Notes under the pieces: model-generated
Told to the model about the DNA's origin: nothing
Database searches by the model: none
What the model saw: the letters and a program-made list of their open reading frames with translations, nothing else
Position numbers and translations under genes: made by a program
Source of the DNA: Cubamyces lactineus
Lineage: Eukaryota > Basidiomycota > Agaricomycetes > Polyporales > Polyporaceae
Reading direction: 5' to 3'
Assembly (NCBI GenBank): GCA_022376465.1
Contig: JACDTU010000007.1
Location: 1,550,001-1,614,000, forward strand
Length of the DNA stretch: 64,000 nucleotides
In this document: positions 24,601 through 38,685 of the stretch, one piece after another
Layout of the letters: each line of letters begins with the position of its first letter
Position numbering within the stretch: the stretch's first letter is position 1

Positions 24601-26012
24601 CCGCCTCAACATCGAGCTCCGCGTCAGTGCCGTCTGCAGCGTCTTGCTCCTCGTCAGGAAGGACCGCATATACACCGCGGCGCGTGCGGCGCTCGTTGAT
24701 GTTGACGGACGCCTGCGGTGCACCGTCCTCACGATCGCTAGACCAGTCCGAGTCGCCATTGTCGGAATCGGCGGCACCGGGGGAAGAGCCAGAATCGGAA
24801 ACATCTTCGTCATTATGCGGTGCATAACCGCCCCGACCATTCCGTTCACATGTCTCGCACAGACAGTGGCGATTGTTGCGGCCGACTGCGAGGAGCAGTA
24901 GCACAGCGTCAGAACGATGTGGAAGCAGGCGGTGAAAGCGCGGAGCGGAGGCAGCGAGGAACTCACAGTAGCCGTCGCCATAGTGCGCGGTGACTTCTTC
25001 TCCGACGCCGATGTGCTTGATGACGCGAAACGTGATGTATCGGCCTTCTCTGAATAGTTCAACATTGTGGTCGCAGTCATGCTGTACGCGAAATTTTTGT
25101 GAGTTGGTCCGCCGTCACCGTGGGATGTGGCGGAGCAGAGGGACGTACGTTGACGAAGCGGGCAGGACCCAGGAAAAGGTGGTTCTTCTTGAGCTGTTTG
25201 GAATGAATGACACTGAAGTCGCGCCGGATGCCAGTGCCGTCGGCCTGCCCAGCGTCGGTGCCCTTGAGCTCCTTGTCTTCCTCTTCGGTCAAATCGGCCA
25301 TTGAGCCCTTGAGCTCAGAGATGACGGTGCCAGGGGCGAGAGGACGAGTGGCGAGGATGCATAGTTCCGACTTGCCGGTGTGATGAGAATACCGCGAGGT
25401 ATGGGCGATTTCGATTGAGCCGGACGGGAGGTAGAGCTCGAAGTAGCGGGACGCATGGCTGAAGAGTGTATGAGCGAAGAGGACAGAGAGATGAGCGACG
25501 CATGGCATACGTGGCGAATGCGTTGATCTGCTTCTGGTTGTAGGAGCGAACGTAATAGCGTACGGCGGTTAAGCTGGAGGAGAGTGAGCGGGAGAAGAGC
25601 ATAGTATATCAGGTGGCGGAGGCGTACGATAGGAGATCGTCAACGGCGTGGCGGATGGCGGCCTGAGGGCTAGATTTGGAGGCGACCAACTGAGGGAGAG
25701 GAGAGAGAGGGATGGGAGGGGAAGGGCGCGAGCGATGCGCGAGACGGAAGGTCAGAGAACGAATAGGAGGGAAAGGAGAGGGCAGGAAGGGAGACTCACG
25801 CGTCTCACGATCTGGAGAAGCTGGTCTGCGTCGGTCTTTGGAAGCCTCCTGTTGGGGTCCATCTTGTGCACGACGAGGGGGACGTCGCCTGTGCCGAGTT
25901 TCTCGACGAGGAGGTGGCTGAGAAAGTCGTCGTCCCTGGAGAGGTCGCGCATGTTCATGATCTTGGTTGGACGCCATTGGCCCTTGAGGATGGACGAGCT
26001 GGAGCCCGCCAT
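21641..26012 (-). CDS. SET9: Histone H4-K20 methyltransferase, Suv4-20/Set9 type
   Basis: A multi-exon minus-strand gene; start ATG at 26012 (MAGSSSS), stop at 21641-21643, about 1300 residues. Exon 1 (26012-25800) is followed by small exons carrying the Suv4-20 helical N-domain (RYYVRSYNQKQINAFAT) and the SET core. The joins restore the hallmark FVNHDCDHNVELFREGRYI, the cofactor/substrate site EVTAHYGDGYFG, and a post-SET zinc motif NRHCLCETC. Downstream is a long disordered tail with a CVTC...CPRC pair flanking an AT-hook (KRGRPRK), a second AT-hook (KKRGRPPK) and repeated LRPxLA...ARRxW blocks. The last junction (SSEE to ESFRPS) extends the protein past the stop that lies in the upstream reading frame. 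It is nuclear and methylates histone H4 lysine 20 in this family. The tail is much longer than the catalytic part (about 300 residues). Confidence 0.92.
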
Positions 26013-26265
26013 TGGGGGGAGGGAGGAGAGGGATGCCTCGCGCGGGGGGAGCGCCTGGGCTGTGAGGGAGGAGGAAGGGAGAGAGGGACGAGGACGGGGA
26101 GTTTGAGGCGGGGAGGGATGATGACAGCGGCAGACGGTGAAAGTTGAAGCGAGAGTCAAGTGCAAGTCCAGGTGAATGCGGATGTGAACGCGACCCGCGT
26201 GGCTGCCGCAGACGCTCAGTCTCAGTCTCAGTCTCAGACGCCCTGGGTGCGCATACAGCCACCCC

Positions 26266-26271
26266 TTTATA
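26266..26271 (-). promoter_or_regulatory. TATA box of SET9-like gene
   Basis: Minus-strand TATAAA within GGATATAAAGG, about 255 bp upstream of the chosen ATG. Between them the frame has no other in-frame ATG, which supports MAGSSS as the start and a long 5' UTR. A TCTCAG microsatellite adjoins it on the far side (about 26213-26236). Confidence 0.45.
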
Positions 26272-26602
26272 TCCTCCCCCGCCGCAACAAGACTCGCGCC
26301 TTTGGCCACAGCGACAACAATACCCCCCACTCACACAACACAAAACACAATTCGGGTCAGGACAAATCTGCATTGCGGGAAAGCGCGCATGGGTGAGACA
26401 TATTCATCATACAGTAGACAGGTCGTGGTGGTGCAAGGAATAACTAGAACGGGAACATGGACGTCAACATCATAGCCGCAATTTTGTTGTATACACCCGA
26501 TACTCGTCGCAAGCCTCTGTCCCGATTCCCCGCTCCAGGGCAAGGCATACTCTGCAACAGCAGCAGCAACATCCTCCCAATCGCGCCATTCGCACATCAT
26601 GC

Positions 26603-27623
26603 TTATGCCGCGTGGGCGTGCTTCTGCTTGCCCGTCCTGATCTTCCTCAGGTAGAACTGTAGACGTCACATCGCACCGTTCAGTATCGCACCTCTTCCCC
26701 ACACACATCCCTTTCGGGCAACTCACCTCGAGCTCCCGGCCCTCGAGGATGTAGCCGTCAGCGCGACCTGACTGTCCAGGCCGGCTGCTGATGGAAGCGT
26801 ACAAACGGCCAGCCGCAAACTGAGTCTCAAGGAGAGGATCGATCTTGGCATCTACACCACGCGCTCGTGAGATTTCCCTTGTGTCATCAATGCAATCGCT
26901 TGTATCACATACCCTTCTTGCGCTCCTCAACCTTGCGCTGCACATGGTTCGACTGCTTCTTCTCGTCCTCAGCAGCTTGAGCCTCAGCGTCCTTCTTCGC
27001 GCCCTTCTTGGTGATAGGCTGCGCGTACTGTATACCAAGTGTCAAATCGCATGGGACATGCCAAAAAAGTTTGCAATACGTACGTGGGCCTCATACCACT
27101 GACGGAAGGGCGTCGCATCGACCTGGATGATAGCACCCTTGACGAGGGTGTTTGTCCGGACAAGCTCGTTGTTGGACGCGTTGTAAACCTAGAAATCGTT
27201 AGAGGTGAGACTTTTCTCGACTAGCGCACTAGACTGCAACAAAAAAACATACGACACCGATGATCCTCGTCTTCCTCGTCACATGCTCGCTGCCCCACGC
27301 AAAGTTGCCCGAGTCAAGACGAAGAGCACGGTACTTGAGGTTGCCACCACGGACACGGACGGTGTGGATCCGCTTAGGTCCGAGCTTGGTGTTGGCGGGC
27401 TGACGGCCGAGCTCGAACTTTCTCTTCTTGCGGTAGTGGGGGCGCTGGGCACCGGTGTGGGAGCGTTTGTGCCGGGAGGAGCGGGATATACCTGCAGAAC
27501 GCGCGATTTATGGACGGTGAAAAACGCGATTGAGCCAAACCGTAGAAGGAGGAACGCAGGGAACAGAATCTGTCAGCACTGGGAACGAATGAACGGGATA
27601 TTGCAGGGGCAGCACTGACCCAT
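26603..27623 (-). CDS. RPS8: 40S ribosomal protein S8 (eS8)
   Basis: Start ATG at 27623-27621, stop TAA at 26603-26605. The first exon is only ATGG (4 nt); a 128-nt intron (27492-27619) follows and the next exon continues [20 protein letters not shown], the universal eS8 N-terminus. Further exons give [56 protein letters not shown] and [17 protein letters not shown], ending with a lysine-rich [17 protein letters not shown]. The complete protein is about 205-210 residues, usual for eS8, a structural component of the small subunit. An intron directly after the initiator codon is common in fungal ribosomal protein genes. Strong, constitutive expression is expected. Confidence 0.96.
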
Positions 27624-28632
27624 GTCGGATGGTCTTGAGGCTTGGAGGGGATGGGTGTCCTGTGCGCCAGTTTCACTGTGGATGCACGCTTACAGTTCAC
27701 AAAACAAGGTTTGATAGAAGTGAATCTCCGACTGAATTTCCTCAGCCACCGGAACTCGGAAGTCGCGCCGGTTCCCAGCGTGGCGATTAGACGCCTGCAG
27801 GGGCAGCTGGACTTTGCGTTGGGCGATCATGTACTGCGAGTATGTATGCATACACTCATGCACCCGTACCCATTGGTCGCTGTCCGTATCCTTTGCTGGC
27901 CTTGAGCTATACGACATCTCCTTGCGCACGCAACCTCTACTTGTCCTACATTCTTCCAGAGGACTCAGGTGCGCACGCGACCCGACTCCACCGCCACGCA
28001 AGTCGTACCGTATTATCAGGCCAAGAAGTCCAGGGAGCACATCGTGCCTCCGGCTGCTGATTCACCGCACGATGCTCTCGGCATGTGCCTTCGTACACGC
28101 GTTATCGCCGTGCGCTCTGCAGCAGTCTGCAGTAGACATGCAAGCTAGGTCCAGGGCATGTTGATGAGGAACACCGAACAGACAGCCGGAGACATCGGTG
28201 CTACAGAGGTACATCGTGTCAATCTTTCCCCTGAACTGTTGTCAGTGTGCCTTTCGTCCCTCTTCATGCCCACCAGTCGTTCGTGGAGATTGCACGGCCC
28301 CGAGCCGTCTGTGTACATGACATGAGTTGCCCTGGATGATGTGCGCCCACAGGTGCCCAGCTTATTGGAACTGCGCCCGCCGGCGGCTTCTCCTTATTGG
28401 CGGGCGGCGAGCGCGTGCCGTGGATGGACAAGCTCGATTGAGGACGAGGAGGAGGCCCATATGTTCCGTCGCCAATCGCGATGCTCTAGAACGCTTCGCT
28501 CGACTCTCAGATCGTCCGCTTAAATACAACGGCCTCTTGCTGCGCACCTCCCGCTTCATCCCTGCTTCCACCTCATCCCTTCACCACCACCCCCTTCATC
28601 TCCATCGTCCACAGCCAAACCTTGTGCACACC
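27624..28632. other. Divergent intergenic region between RPS8 and UGP1
   Basis: About 1 kb holding both promoters. A TATA-like TTAAATA at 28520-28526 is about 107 bp before the UGP1 start. No separate gene was recognised. Confidence 0.4.
28520..28526 (+). promoter_or_regulatory. TATA-like box of UGP1
   Basis: TTAAATA within CGCTTAAATACAAC, 107-113 bp upstream of the ATG at 28633. Confidence 0.45.
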
Positions 28633-30730
<2,098 letters not shown>

Positions 30731-31663
30731 GGTGGACGTGATATACCCTACATTGATACCCGTGGCCCTCTTGCTCGTTCTAACTTCAGCTCACTCATTA
30801 TCCTTCCGTCTCGTTCGTTGGAAAGAAGACACGTTTGTAACAACCTCATAGACGGTACACATACCTCCCTACTTTACATACACCTGCATTATCTGGTCTT
30901 AGACAAATTGAAGGACGTTGGGCTAACTACGATAACTCTTGAGTCGTAGTTATTCGGTCGTGGAATGACATTCTCTCATGAAGGAAATGCAAGGCACATT
31001 ATGTTGTCTGCATGAGCCGCGGAAGCCCGGATGGTCCAACTCATCCAGGGCTAACTCGATCGGAACCTCAGCCGGCGTGGGAGGGCCGGCTGAGCCAAGT
31101 GAGATCCATGTGTGGCCCGGTCCATCTGAATTGCTGTATATCACGCTCACCTTTGACAAAGAAAAGGTTGATCCTCTCCGAATTAACCTGTGACGCCAGA
31201 TTGCAGTAGGTCGCAGTGGCCTTGCGATAGGACCGCGAGCCTACATTCGATGCTAGATCTCTCGCGCACGCGTCCGTAGGATACGGCTCCTCAGTCAGTC
31301 GCTATCACTCGCGCCGATGCTACTCGCAACCACGAACCATGAAGCTAATCACAATGAATCTAATCGTTCCCAGTGATGTAGGCTCTGTATGCATAGACCG
31401 CGGAGACACCTAACCTCACGAAGGCATTGACGTACACCACAGCGGTCGTCGAATGTCTCGATCGCCTGGGTCCGCTCGAGTGCTGGCTCCATGCACATCC
31501 TCATTCCGAATGTTTGAGGCGTATTATCCATCATGGTTCAGGAGGCCCCGCTCATTCGGAATTCGGGTCCTTACGGGCTGGTCATGGCAAGAGTACTTAT
31601 ATGCGCTTGAGTGAGATGCAGAACCATCTTCAGCATTCACAATCAGCTCATCCTCTCCCCAGG
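30731..31663. other. Intergenic region, no supported feature
   Basis: UGP1 3' UTR and AOX upstream DNA. No gene or repeat recognised; AOX regulation cannot be read from it. Confidence 0.4.
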
Positions 31664-33262
31664 ATGCATCCCTCATCTCGGTGCCTCTCAGCAGTTGCGG
31701 TACGACCCTTGTGGACGAGAGCGGTATCGCCTATGTCCAGACCCATGATCTTACGGCCAACTAGGGTCAATCTTGCTCAACGCGCATTCGCAACCTGTGG
31801 ACCCCGTACAAACTCCTTCAGGAGTCGTGAAGCGAACGCGAAATCCGCCAATGGCAAAGGCACAGAAGGGCCTCATATCAGTATGTTGTCGTCTCCTCTT
31901 GTGCTTGGAATTAGTCAAACCTCGGTCGGCCTGGTTGAACAGAGGACTTGTCCCCGAAGGCCGTATCATCTTCCGAAGACACTTCGCAGGGCGTCACCGG
32001 AGACTGGGTCCTCTTCCACCCTGTCTATACGCCAGAAGAGCTCCGGTCAGTCCAGGTATGCATTGGTTTTGTTCCGATCCCACTTGGTATGTCGTTATAA
32101 ACGCATTGTGATGAATACAGGTCTTGCATCGAAACGCGGAGACTTTCTCGGACAAAGTTGCGTATGGATTCGTACAGCTCGCAAGGTATGTCGCCAGCGA
32201 CCCACGAATGAGGAGACACATGCATATGTCAACAGGCGGATCTTCGACCTTGTCTCTGGGTATAAACACAGGCCGCTACCGGCGAACTTTGACCAGCTCA
32301 GCTCGGAAGACAAACGAGCCTACCTCATGGATGAGACGCAGTGGTTGAGGGTATGTGCACGCAACGCTAGGCTGTGTTCGCTCATATTGACTATCTATAC
32401 CCCGTAGCGCATATTGTTCTTGGAGAGCATAGCCGCTGTGCCTGGAATGGTCGCCGCGACGTTACGACATCTCCGAAGCCTACGGTTAATGGTGAGTACT
32501 TCAGAGCATTTGGTCCGGTCATACCGTGATGAACGTGTAATAGAGGCGTGACTCCGGATGGATTCACACACTGCTTGAAGAGGCGGAAAATGAGCGCATG
32601 CATCTCATGTGAGGAATTGGTCATTGATTTTTCGTTTTCAAAGGGCTCGACCATGCTGACAGCCGCTTTCAGGACCTTCATGACTCTCAAAAACCCTTCA
32701 GTCTTATTCCGCACCATAGTATTGGCCGCCCAGGGCGTCTTCTACAATGCATTCTGTGAGTTGTTGCGTCTAGGACGCTTTCGAGCGGTGAAGACTACAT
32801 GTACTCACCATCCTGCTAGTCCTCTGCTATATAAGTTCGCCTAAGACTTGCCATCGGTTTGTTGGCCACTTGGAAGAGGAGGCTGTGATTACGTAGTACG
32901 TGCCTATATGCAACGTCCAGAAGGCCTTTGCTGACTACTCATAACTAGCACACGTTGCATTGAGGAGATCGAAGCCGGACATCTTCCTGATTGGTCAGCT
33001 TGTGCCATCTGACGCGGACCGTACTTCGTGATGCTGAACAGTGAGAGACAGGGCGGACCTCCCCGCACCCCAAATTGCCATAGACTACTGGCGCCTAGGA
33101 CCGGACGCAAAAATCCTGGACGTCATTTACGCCGTCCGGAGTGACGAGAGCACTCATCGATTCGTAAACCATAGCTTGGCCAGTCTGAAGTATAGCTCAG
33201 ACGTCAATCCGTTTGCGTTGCGTGAGCCGGACATGACGACGAAGGGCTCGCGGATTTGGTGA
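31664..33262 (+). CDS. AOX1: Mitochondrial alternative oxidase
   Basis: About eight or nine exons. The first (31664-31880) encodes an Arg/Ser-rich, acid-free mitochondrial targeting peptide ending near QRAFATCG. Splicing then gives [72 protein letters not shown] and [15 protein letters not shown]. The diiron ligands expected for AOX are visible: Glu in LESIA, Glu and His in ENERMH, Glu in IEEIE, and Glu and His in RSDESTH. The enzyme is a matrix-facing inner-membrane ubiquinol oxidase that bypasses complexes III and IV. I chose the ATG at 31664 because it directly opens the targeting peptide; the frame also stays open upstream. One internal splice (at DW|AD) was selected among two acceptors because it restores [17 protein letters not shown]. 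Confidence 0.95.
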
Positions 33263-33602
33263 GCAAGCCGAGAGCGTTGTCGCACACGTTCGTCCGAATC
33301 GCTGACGATGGCTTACGATGCAGTTTCGAGCGCGCGGACTCGTTACATTTCGTGCAGGAATCGCAGAAGCTGATTGAAAACGAGGAAGAAAGGGTCGCGT
33401 GAGCCTTCCGGTGTAATTGCGAAAGAGATTGTAGTAGACTGCCGACCTACTCTTCTGCGTGCTATGCGTTATTCTATTTGATTCGCTATTCATTCTGTGT
33501 ACTGCGTGTGGGATGTTGACCGGGCTTCGAACGCGACATTCCGAGCGTTCTCTGTGGCATCGATGAATTTCGTTTCTCGCCATGTTGAGCTGTGAGAACC
33601 CC

Positions 33603-33609
33603 TATATAA
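33603..33609 (+). promoter_or_regulatory. TATA box of epoxide hydrolase gene
   Basis: TATATAA 108-114 bp before the ATG at 33717. Confidence 0.6.
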
Positions 33610-33716
33610 TAGATGTGGTCAGGGGACTGACTCGGCACGACCCCTCTCATCCCTGCATACTACTGTAGATAACCTCTCCACATTCTTCAACCTTTGATTC
33701 TAAATCGTACTAAAGA

Positions 33717-35371
33717 ATGTCGGCTACTACTGAGAAGCCGTTCAAGGTCTGCATACCCGACGAAGACATCGAACTGCTCCACAGAAAGCTCGAGCTCGCA
33801 CGGTTCCCGGACGAGCTGGAAGGAGCTGGGTGGTTGTATGGCGCACCTCTCGCCGACGTGAAGCGATTGGTGGCGCGCTGGAAGGATGGTTTCGACTGGC
33901 GCCAGTCGGAGGCGCAAATCAACATGCTGCCGCAGTTCACGCGCGATATCGAGGTTGAGGGTTTCGGGACCCTCAACATCCACTACATGCACCAAAGAAG
34001 CGACGTTGAGAACGCTGTGCCCTTGCTATTCATTCACGGATGTGAGTGTATACCGTGGTCACCGCGGCCTCGGGATGCTCACGATATCGGTACAGGGCCA
34101 GGGCATTTCTTGGAAGTGAGGAAGCTGTTGCCTTTACTGACGAGGGGCTCGCCCGACCATCCGAACTTCCATGTGGTGACGTTCAGCCTGCCCGGCTTCG
34201 GGTTCTCGGAAGCGCCTCATAAAAAGGGATTTGCAGGGAAGCAGTACGCCGAGGTACGTGACCTATTCGTGATACGAGCGGACACTTCCTGGCTGATCTC
34301 TAGGACATGCTAGGTAGCCAATACGCTGATGAACAGCCTGGGCTACAAGGAGTATGGTGAGCGTAGTGAATTGCCACAAGGCGAGTATAGGGAGAGACTG
34401 ACAAACCATGTCGCTAAGTCGTACAAGGGGGCGACTGGGGCCACTACGCAAGTATTCATAGTCGAGGCGAACATGCATATCGACATTGGAACTGAGCCAC
34501 GTTGTAGATCGCTGGATATCTTGCGACGCACTATGCGCATGTGAACGTTAAAGGTTGGCTTACCAACTACCCCGTGTACGTGGTCATCCAATATGATATA
34601 GAGGGATGGCTGTCTGACTGGCTGTGCACAGCGCGTTACCACCCAAGTTCCTGTCCGGGCCATGGCTATACCTTGTGAATCTGTTTACACCGTATAGCAA
34701 GCAGGAGAAAGAAGGGCTGGCGAAGACAGAGGAGTTTCTGCGAAAGGGACGTGGATACGCGGCTGAACAATCCACGAAACCGCAGACACTTGGATACAGC
34801 TTGTCGGACTCGCCGGTGGGGTTGCTAGCGTGGGTGTACGAGAAGTTGGTGAGCTGGGCGGATGAGTATCCATGGGAGGACGATGAGGGTAGGTGTTGGA
34901 ACAAATCTAGTCCGACGATGTTGATGACTGAAGTGAACGTATGGTGTAGTGCTTGAGTGGGTGACGATCTATTGGTTTTCGCGAGGAGGACCAGGGGCGT
35001 CGTTGCGGATCTACTACGAGATGACGGATTGTTTTGAACGATCGGCGGTTGCTGGGGTGAAGTGGACGTCGATTCGGATGGGGTGTGCGTACTTTGCCAA
35101 GGAGCATGGAAGGGCGCCGAAGAGGTGAGCACGTACGTCACTGGTGGATGAGGAGTGGAGATGTTGACGAATACGACTGTCTGTTGGGGACAGTTGGCTG
35201 AGGACGCTTGGGAGACTGGTGTTTGAGTGTACACATGAGCGAGGCGGACACTTTGCAGCACACGAGCAGCCTGAAGCATTGGCGGGGGACGTGAGGGAGA
35301 TGTTCGGGTTGGGGGGACCTGCGTATGGTGTTGTGGCTGGACAGAGTGGGTATGCGGGGAGAGATAACTGA
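33717..35371 (+). CDS. Microsomal-type epoxide hydrolase (alpha/beta hydrolase with EHN domain)
   Basis: Start ATG at 33717, TGA at 35369-35371. The N-terminal EHN region (PFKVCIPDEDIELLHRKLEL...DWRQSEAQIN) precedes an alpha/beta-hydrolase core. Splicing restores LLFIHGWPGHFLEV (oxyanion HGWP), VTFSLPGFGFSEAP, the nucleophile elbow GGDWGHY (catalytic Asp) and the C-terminal ECTHERGGHFAAHEQPE (catalytic His). The catalytic acid is not assigned. The intron after GGDWGHY has a GC donor (GCAAGT) and a normal AG acceptor. Length is about 400 residues, as in fungal EPHX1-like enzymes. It probably hydrates epoxides of xenobiotics or lipids to diols; no N-terminal membrane anchor is evident, so it may be soluble. 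Confidence 0.92.
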
Positions 35372-35742
35372 GTGCGAGTCTGTTTACAGTACTTACTTGG
35401 GTGGGAGAACAAGGCAGGCAGTTGGATGGTTCAGATCTAGAGTCGGAGTCGGGTCGGATGAGCGGGCGCCTATGGGAGTCGGGAGAATGGATCGTCGGGG
35501 CGGAGTGGAATAGGCGCCCGTCACCGAGGACGACGTCGAGGGTGGTGCACTCATCGTCCGCATACCATCACCAGGCGTCCTCCACGCTCGCCTCCCCTTC
35601 CTTCCTTTCTCCCGTTCCCCGCCCCTTCCCACACTGCCTCGCGCAAGAGAGAACAACGACAACAATAGTCGTCCGGGTAAGCGGTCAGTACAATGAACAA
35701 TACGCCCCTCCGCCGCGTGCTCATCCATCCCCCGTCCCCGGC

Positions 35743-35750
35743 TTTATATA
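35743..35750 (+). promoter_or_regulatory. TATA box of TRP/FLC-like gene
   Basis: TTTATATA 53-60 bp upstream of the ATG at 35803, in a pyrimidine-rich leader. Confidence 0.55.
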
Positions 35751-35802
35751 CCTCCCTCCCTCCCTCCACAGCCCGCCTCAACCTGGTCGTCCATTGCCCT
35801 TC

Positions 35803-38216
35803 ATGTTCTTCTCTGTCGCCCGGCTGCGACTCTCCCTTGCCTCCCTCCTTCTCGCTTCCTCCAACCTCGTCGCCGCACGCGACAAGTCCCTTTGTCAGTC
35901 CGTTTCCCCTCTCTACATCCTCCGTCCACCGCTAATCCTCCTCCTCCCTCAGTCACCTCTTCTGTCACATATTGCGCTCCCCCGGAGAGCCTCCTCATTC
36001 AGAAGTTCGACATCGCTTACTATGCAAAGAACCAGTCCATCGTATTCGACGTCTCCGCAGCCAGCGTCGTACGTACAACCGACCCTCCGTATCCACTCAC
36101 CCATTCACCCCTTCTTCCCGTACAGGTTCCCAACATCAACGTCAACGCTAATCTCTTCCTCAATGTCTACGGCATGCGCCCCCTCAACATCACCCTAGAC
36201 ATTTGTCACCTATTTGATGGCGCTCTCTGCCCCCTCCCCATCTACAACTTCACTGGTTCAGATTCCATCTCTCTTCCAAAGACAGTCGACATTGCGTCCA
36301 AACTCCCAGACATAGCGTACTCTATCCCCGACCTAGAAGCTTACGCTCAACTCACCCTGTCCGATGTCAAGACCGGCCAAGTCAAGGCTTGTGTCCAATC
36401 TACCCTTTCCAACGGTTGGTCAACGCGCCAGTATGCCGTCGAATGGACTACCACTAGCATCGCTATCCTTGCCCTTGCCGCCGCCATCTGGCAATCCATT
36501 TATGGACACCAGGCCTCCCTCGCCCCCGTTCGTCTGATTGACATCATGGCCATGTTCCAGACCATCGCTCTATCCGGCCTTCTCGCTCTCAATTTCCCCT
36601 CCCTTTACCGCGCCTACACCCTTAACTTTGCCTGGGCCCTCGGTCTCATCCCCACCAAGCCCACTTCCTCCATGCAAACATCGATAAACCGCATGCGCCA
36701 TCTTACCGGCGGCAACCTACCCAACGATGCCGGTGGCGACGGTGCCGTCTCATTCGTCAACCGCAAGCTCAGTCCCTACAATTCCGCCGGCTTCGTCGTC
36801 CCCCAATCGTTGCTCGAATCTGTAGCAGCTCTTCCTCGCGTCAATCTGGCCGACCTCACTTCATTGACCAAGTCAAATGTGGCCGTACCGTCTCCACAAG
36901 TCCTCGTCGGCGGTGATGTCGCTACTGTCACTGAGGATTCTTCCAACGTTCTTCAGGCCGGTGTCCCGATTTATAGCAACTCGGTTGGAATCGCGACGGC
37001 GAACGCGTTCATGACCATCTTCTTCCTCGCACTCATCATCACCGCCATTCTCTTGGGCGCGCTCGTGCTGGGGTATGCTATCAATCTGTTGCTCTGCCGT
37101 ACCGAGTATGCGAGCAGGCATCCTGCAGTCAACAGGTTCCGGGAGAGGTACCCTGCTTTCGCCAGGGCCTGGGCTTTGCGTGTCGCGCTCGTCTCTGCAT
37201 TGCCCATTCTTGTCTTCACATTCTACCAGTGGACGCTCAAGGATTCATGGCTATCCGTCCTGTTGTCCGTTTTCCTGCTCATCGCCCTGATGGCAGTCAT
37301 CCTTCCGTCTGTCTTCTTCGCCGTCCGCTCGGTCCTCCCCACAGCGCGATGGGCGCACTCTGAACCTTCCCCTTCGCTCACACCCCTAACGGCACCTTAC
37401 AGACAGAGCCGGGTTTATTATGTTATCCCGCTCCTCCTGGTGATGGTTGTCAAAGCGCTCGTCACCGCCTTCGCTCACTCGCACGGGATGGTTCAAGCAA
37501 TCTTCTTCGTCGTCCTCGAGTTTCTCCTCCTCTGCACCTTGATCATTATGAAACCCTACCCCGCCCGCCGCACGGATATTCTTATGGGCTACCTTTGCAT
37601 CACGCGACTTGTCTGCAGCGGCTTGATGATCGCATTTGCGGAGAGTCTTGCCGTGCAGCCCATCCCCCGAGTCGCGATCGGTGCTATCACGGCGGTCATC
37701 TTCTCCGTCGCATGTGTGGTGTTGTTCCTCAACCTGCTCGTGAACATGGGCGTTTGGCGTCTTATCAAGTATGTCGTGTGCTGTGGCCGCCGCGGTCGCC
37801 GACCAGGCGATACCGAGCTCGCCAGCACGTCAGGCAACTCCTCCATCGTCGAGAAGGGCGAAGGCTCTTACGGTGCCGATCAGGGCAAGAAGGACACCGC
37901 GACGGTTACGACGACCCCGTCGCAGTACTTCCATGCTCGGCCGGAAAATCCTTCTCCACCGAGTACGTCCGTATCTTATACGCCGATGAGCGAGACGTCT
38001 AGCACCACGCTTGGTGAGACGCTTCCACGAAGGTGGTCATTCCAGTACTCACGGCCACCATCAGCGACGACCGAGTCGCCACACTCGCCCCCGTACACCC
38101 ACCGCACTTCCACAGCGTCCTCTCCCATCTCGGGCCAGCGGCACAGCCGAAATATCTCTTCCTCGGTTCCTACTCCTCTAGAGGAATATCCTACAGCCGA
38201 GCATCGAGCTTACTAG
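35803..38216 (+). CDS. TRP-like/flavin-carrier (FLC/Pkd2) family membrane protein
   Basis: Exons 35803-35893, 35953-36068 and 36126-38216 give 765 residues. The start is an N-terminal signal peptide (MFFSVARLRLSLASLLLASS). An extracytoplasmic ML-like domain follows (roughly residues 30-180, with VTYCAPPESLLIQKFDIAYY, NLFLNVYGMRPLNITL, ICHLFDGALCP and NFTGS N-glycosylation sites), then about nine membrane segments, e.g. SIAILALAAAIW, AFMTIFFLALIITAILLGAL, SALPILVFTFYQW and ILMGYLCITRLVCSGLMIAF. The C-terminal tail is cytosolic, Ser/Thr/Pro-rich and probably phosphorylated. Fungal relatives are yeast Flc1-3 and fission yeast Pkd2, linked to cell-wall integrity, calcium and FAD handling in ER or plasma membrane. 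The second intron (57 nt) is in frame; removing it is supported by its GTACGT...TACAG ends and a low-complexity body. Confidence 0.88.
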
Positions 38217-38685
38217 ACTTGTACAGTCTTGCTGCATCTGCAGCCACACACATCTTTTACTTGTTCATACGTACGTACATGCTTGCGACGCAGCTCGAAC
38301 ATCACCACAGTTTTCCCTTGCATATCGCGTTCCCTATCCGCCCCTGCATCATAGCATCCTTTGCATTACAATCACAGCACGCCAGTCGCTAGTCGTATCG
38401 TACGCATAGTCGCACGCCCCTTTGCCATAGAGAGCAATGCATTACTTTATTACCCATGTATAGATAGTTATAGAGCCAGTTCGTAGGCAACAAATGGATG
38501 GGTTGTATCATAATGTAGCAGTGTTACAAAGTGTCCATTAACAAGAGTCGGGGAAATCCGGTTATAACCGAGGGAGCCGCGGGAATTACCGAGGATGCGC
38601 GTGACGAGTGAGTGCGAGCTCATCGCGTCCGTCGACGGCCAGCTCCTCTTCTTCATCGTCCTCCTCCTTCGCGTCCTCTTCCGCC
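38217..38685. other. Intergenic region, no supported feature
   Basis: 3' flank of the TRP-like gene and upstream region of ATP5. The frame of ATP5 is open upstream to 38608 with a serine run, but the transit peptide starts at 38686. Confidence 0.4.

Noticed and set aside
23084..24827. Plus-strand open frames of 229 and 293 codons
   Set aside because: They are antisense to the low-complexity tail of SET9 and reflect its codon composition.
31000..35400. AOX plus epoxide hydrolase as part of a metabolic gene cluster
   Set aside because: No synthase, transporter or regulator gene nearby; neighbours are housekeeping genes.
38608..38685. Upstream ATG as the ATP5 start
   Set aside because: It would add a serine-rich stretch without mitochondrial targeting features; the ATG at 38686 starts a normal import signal.
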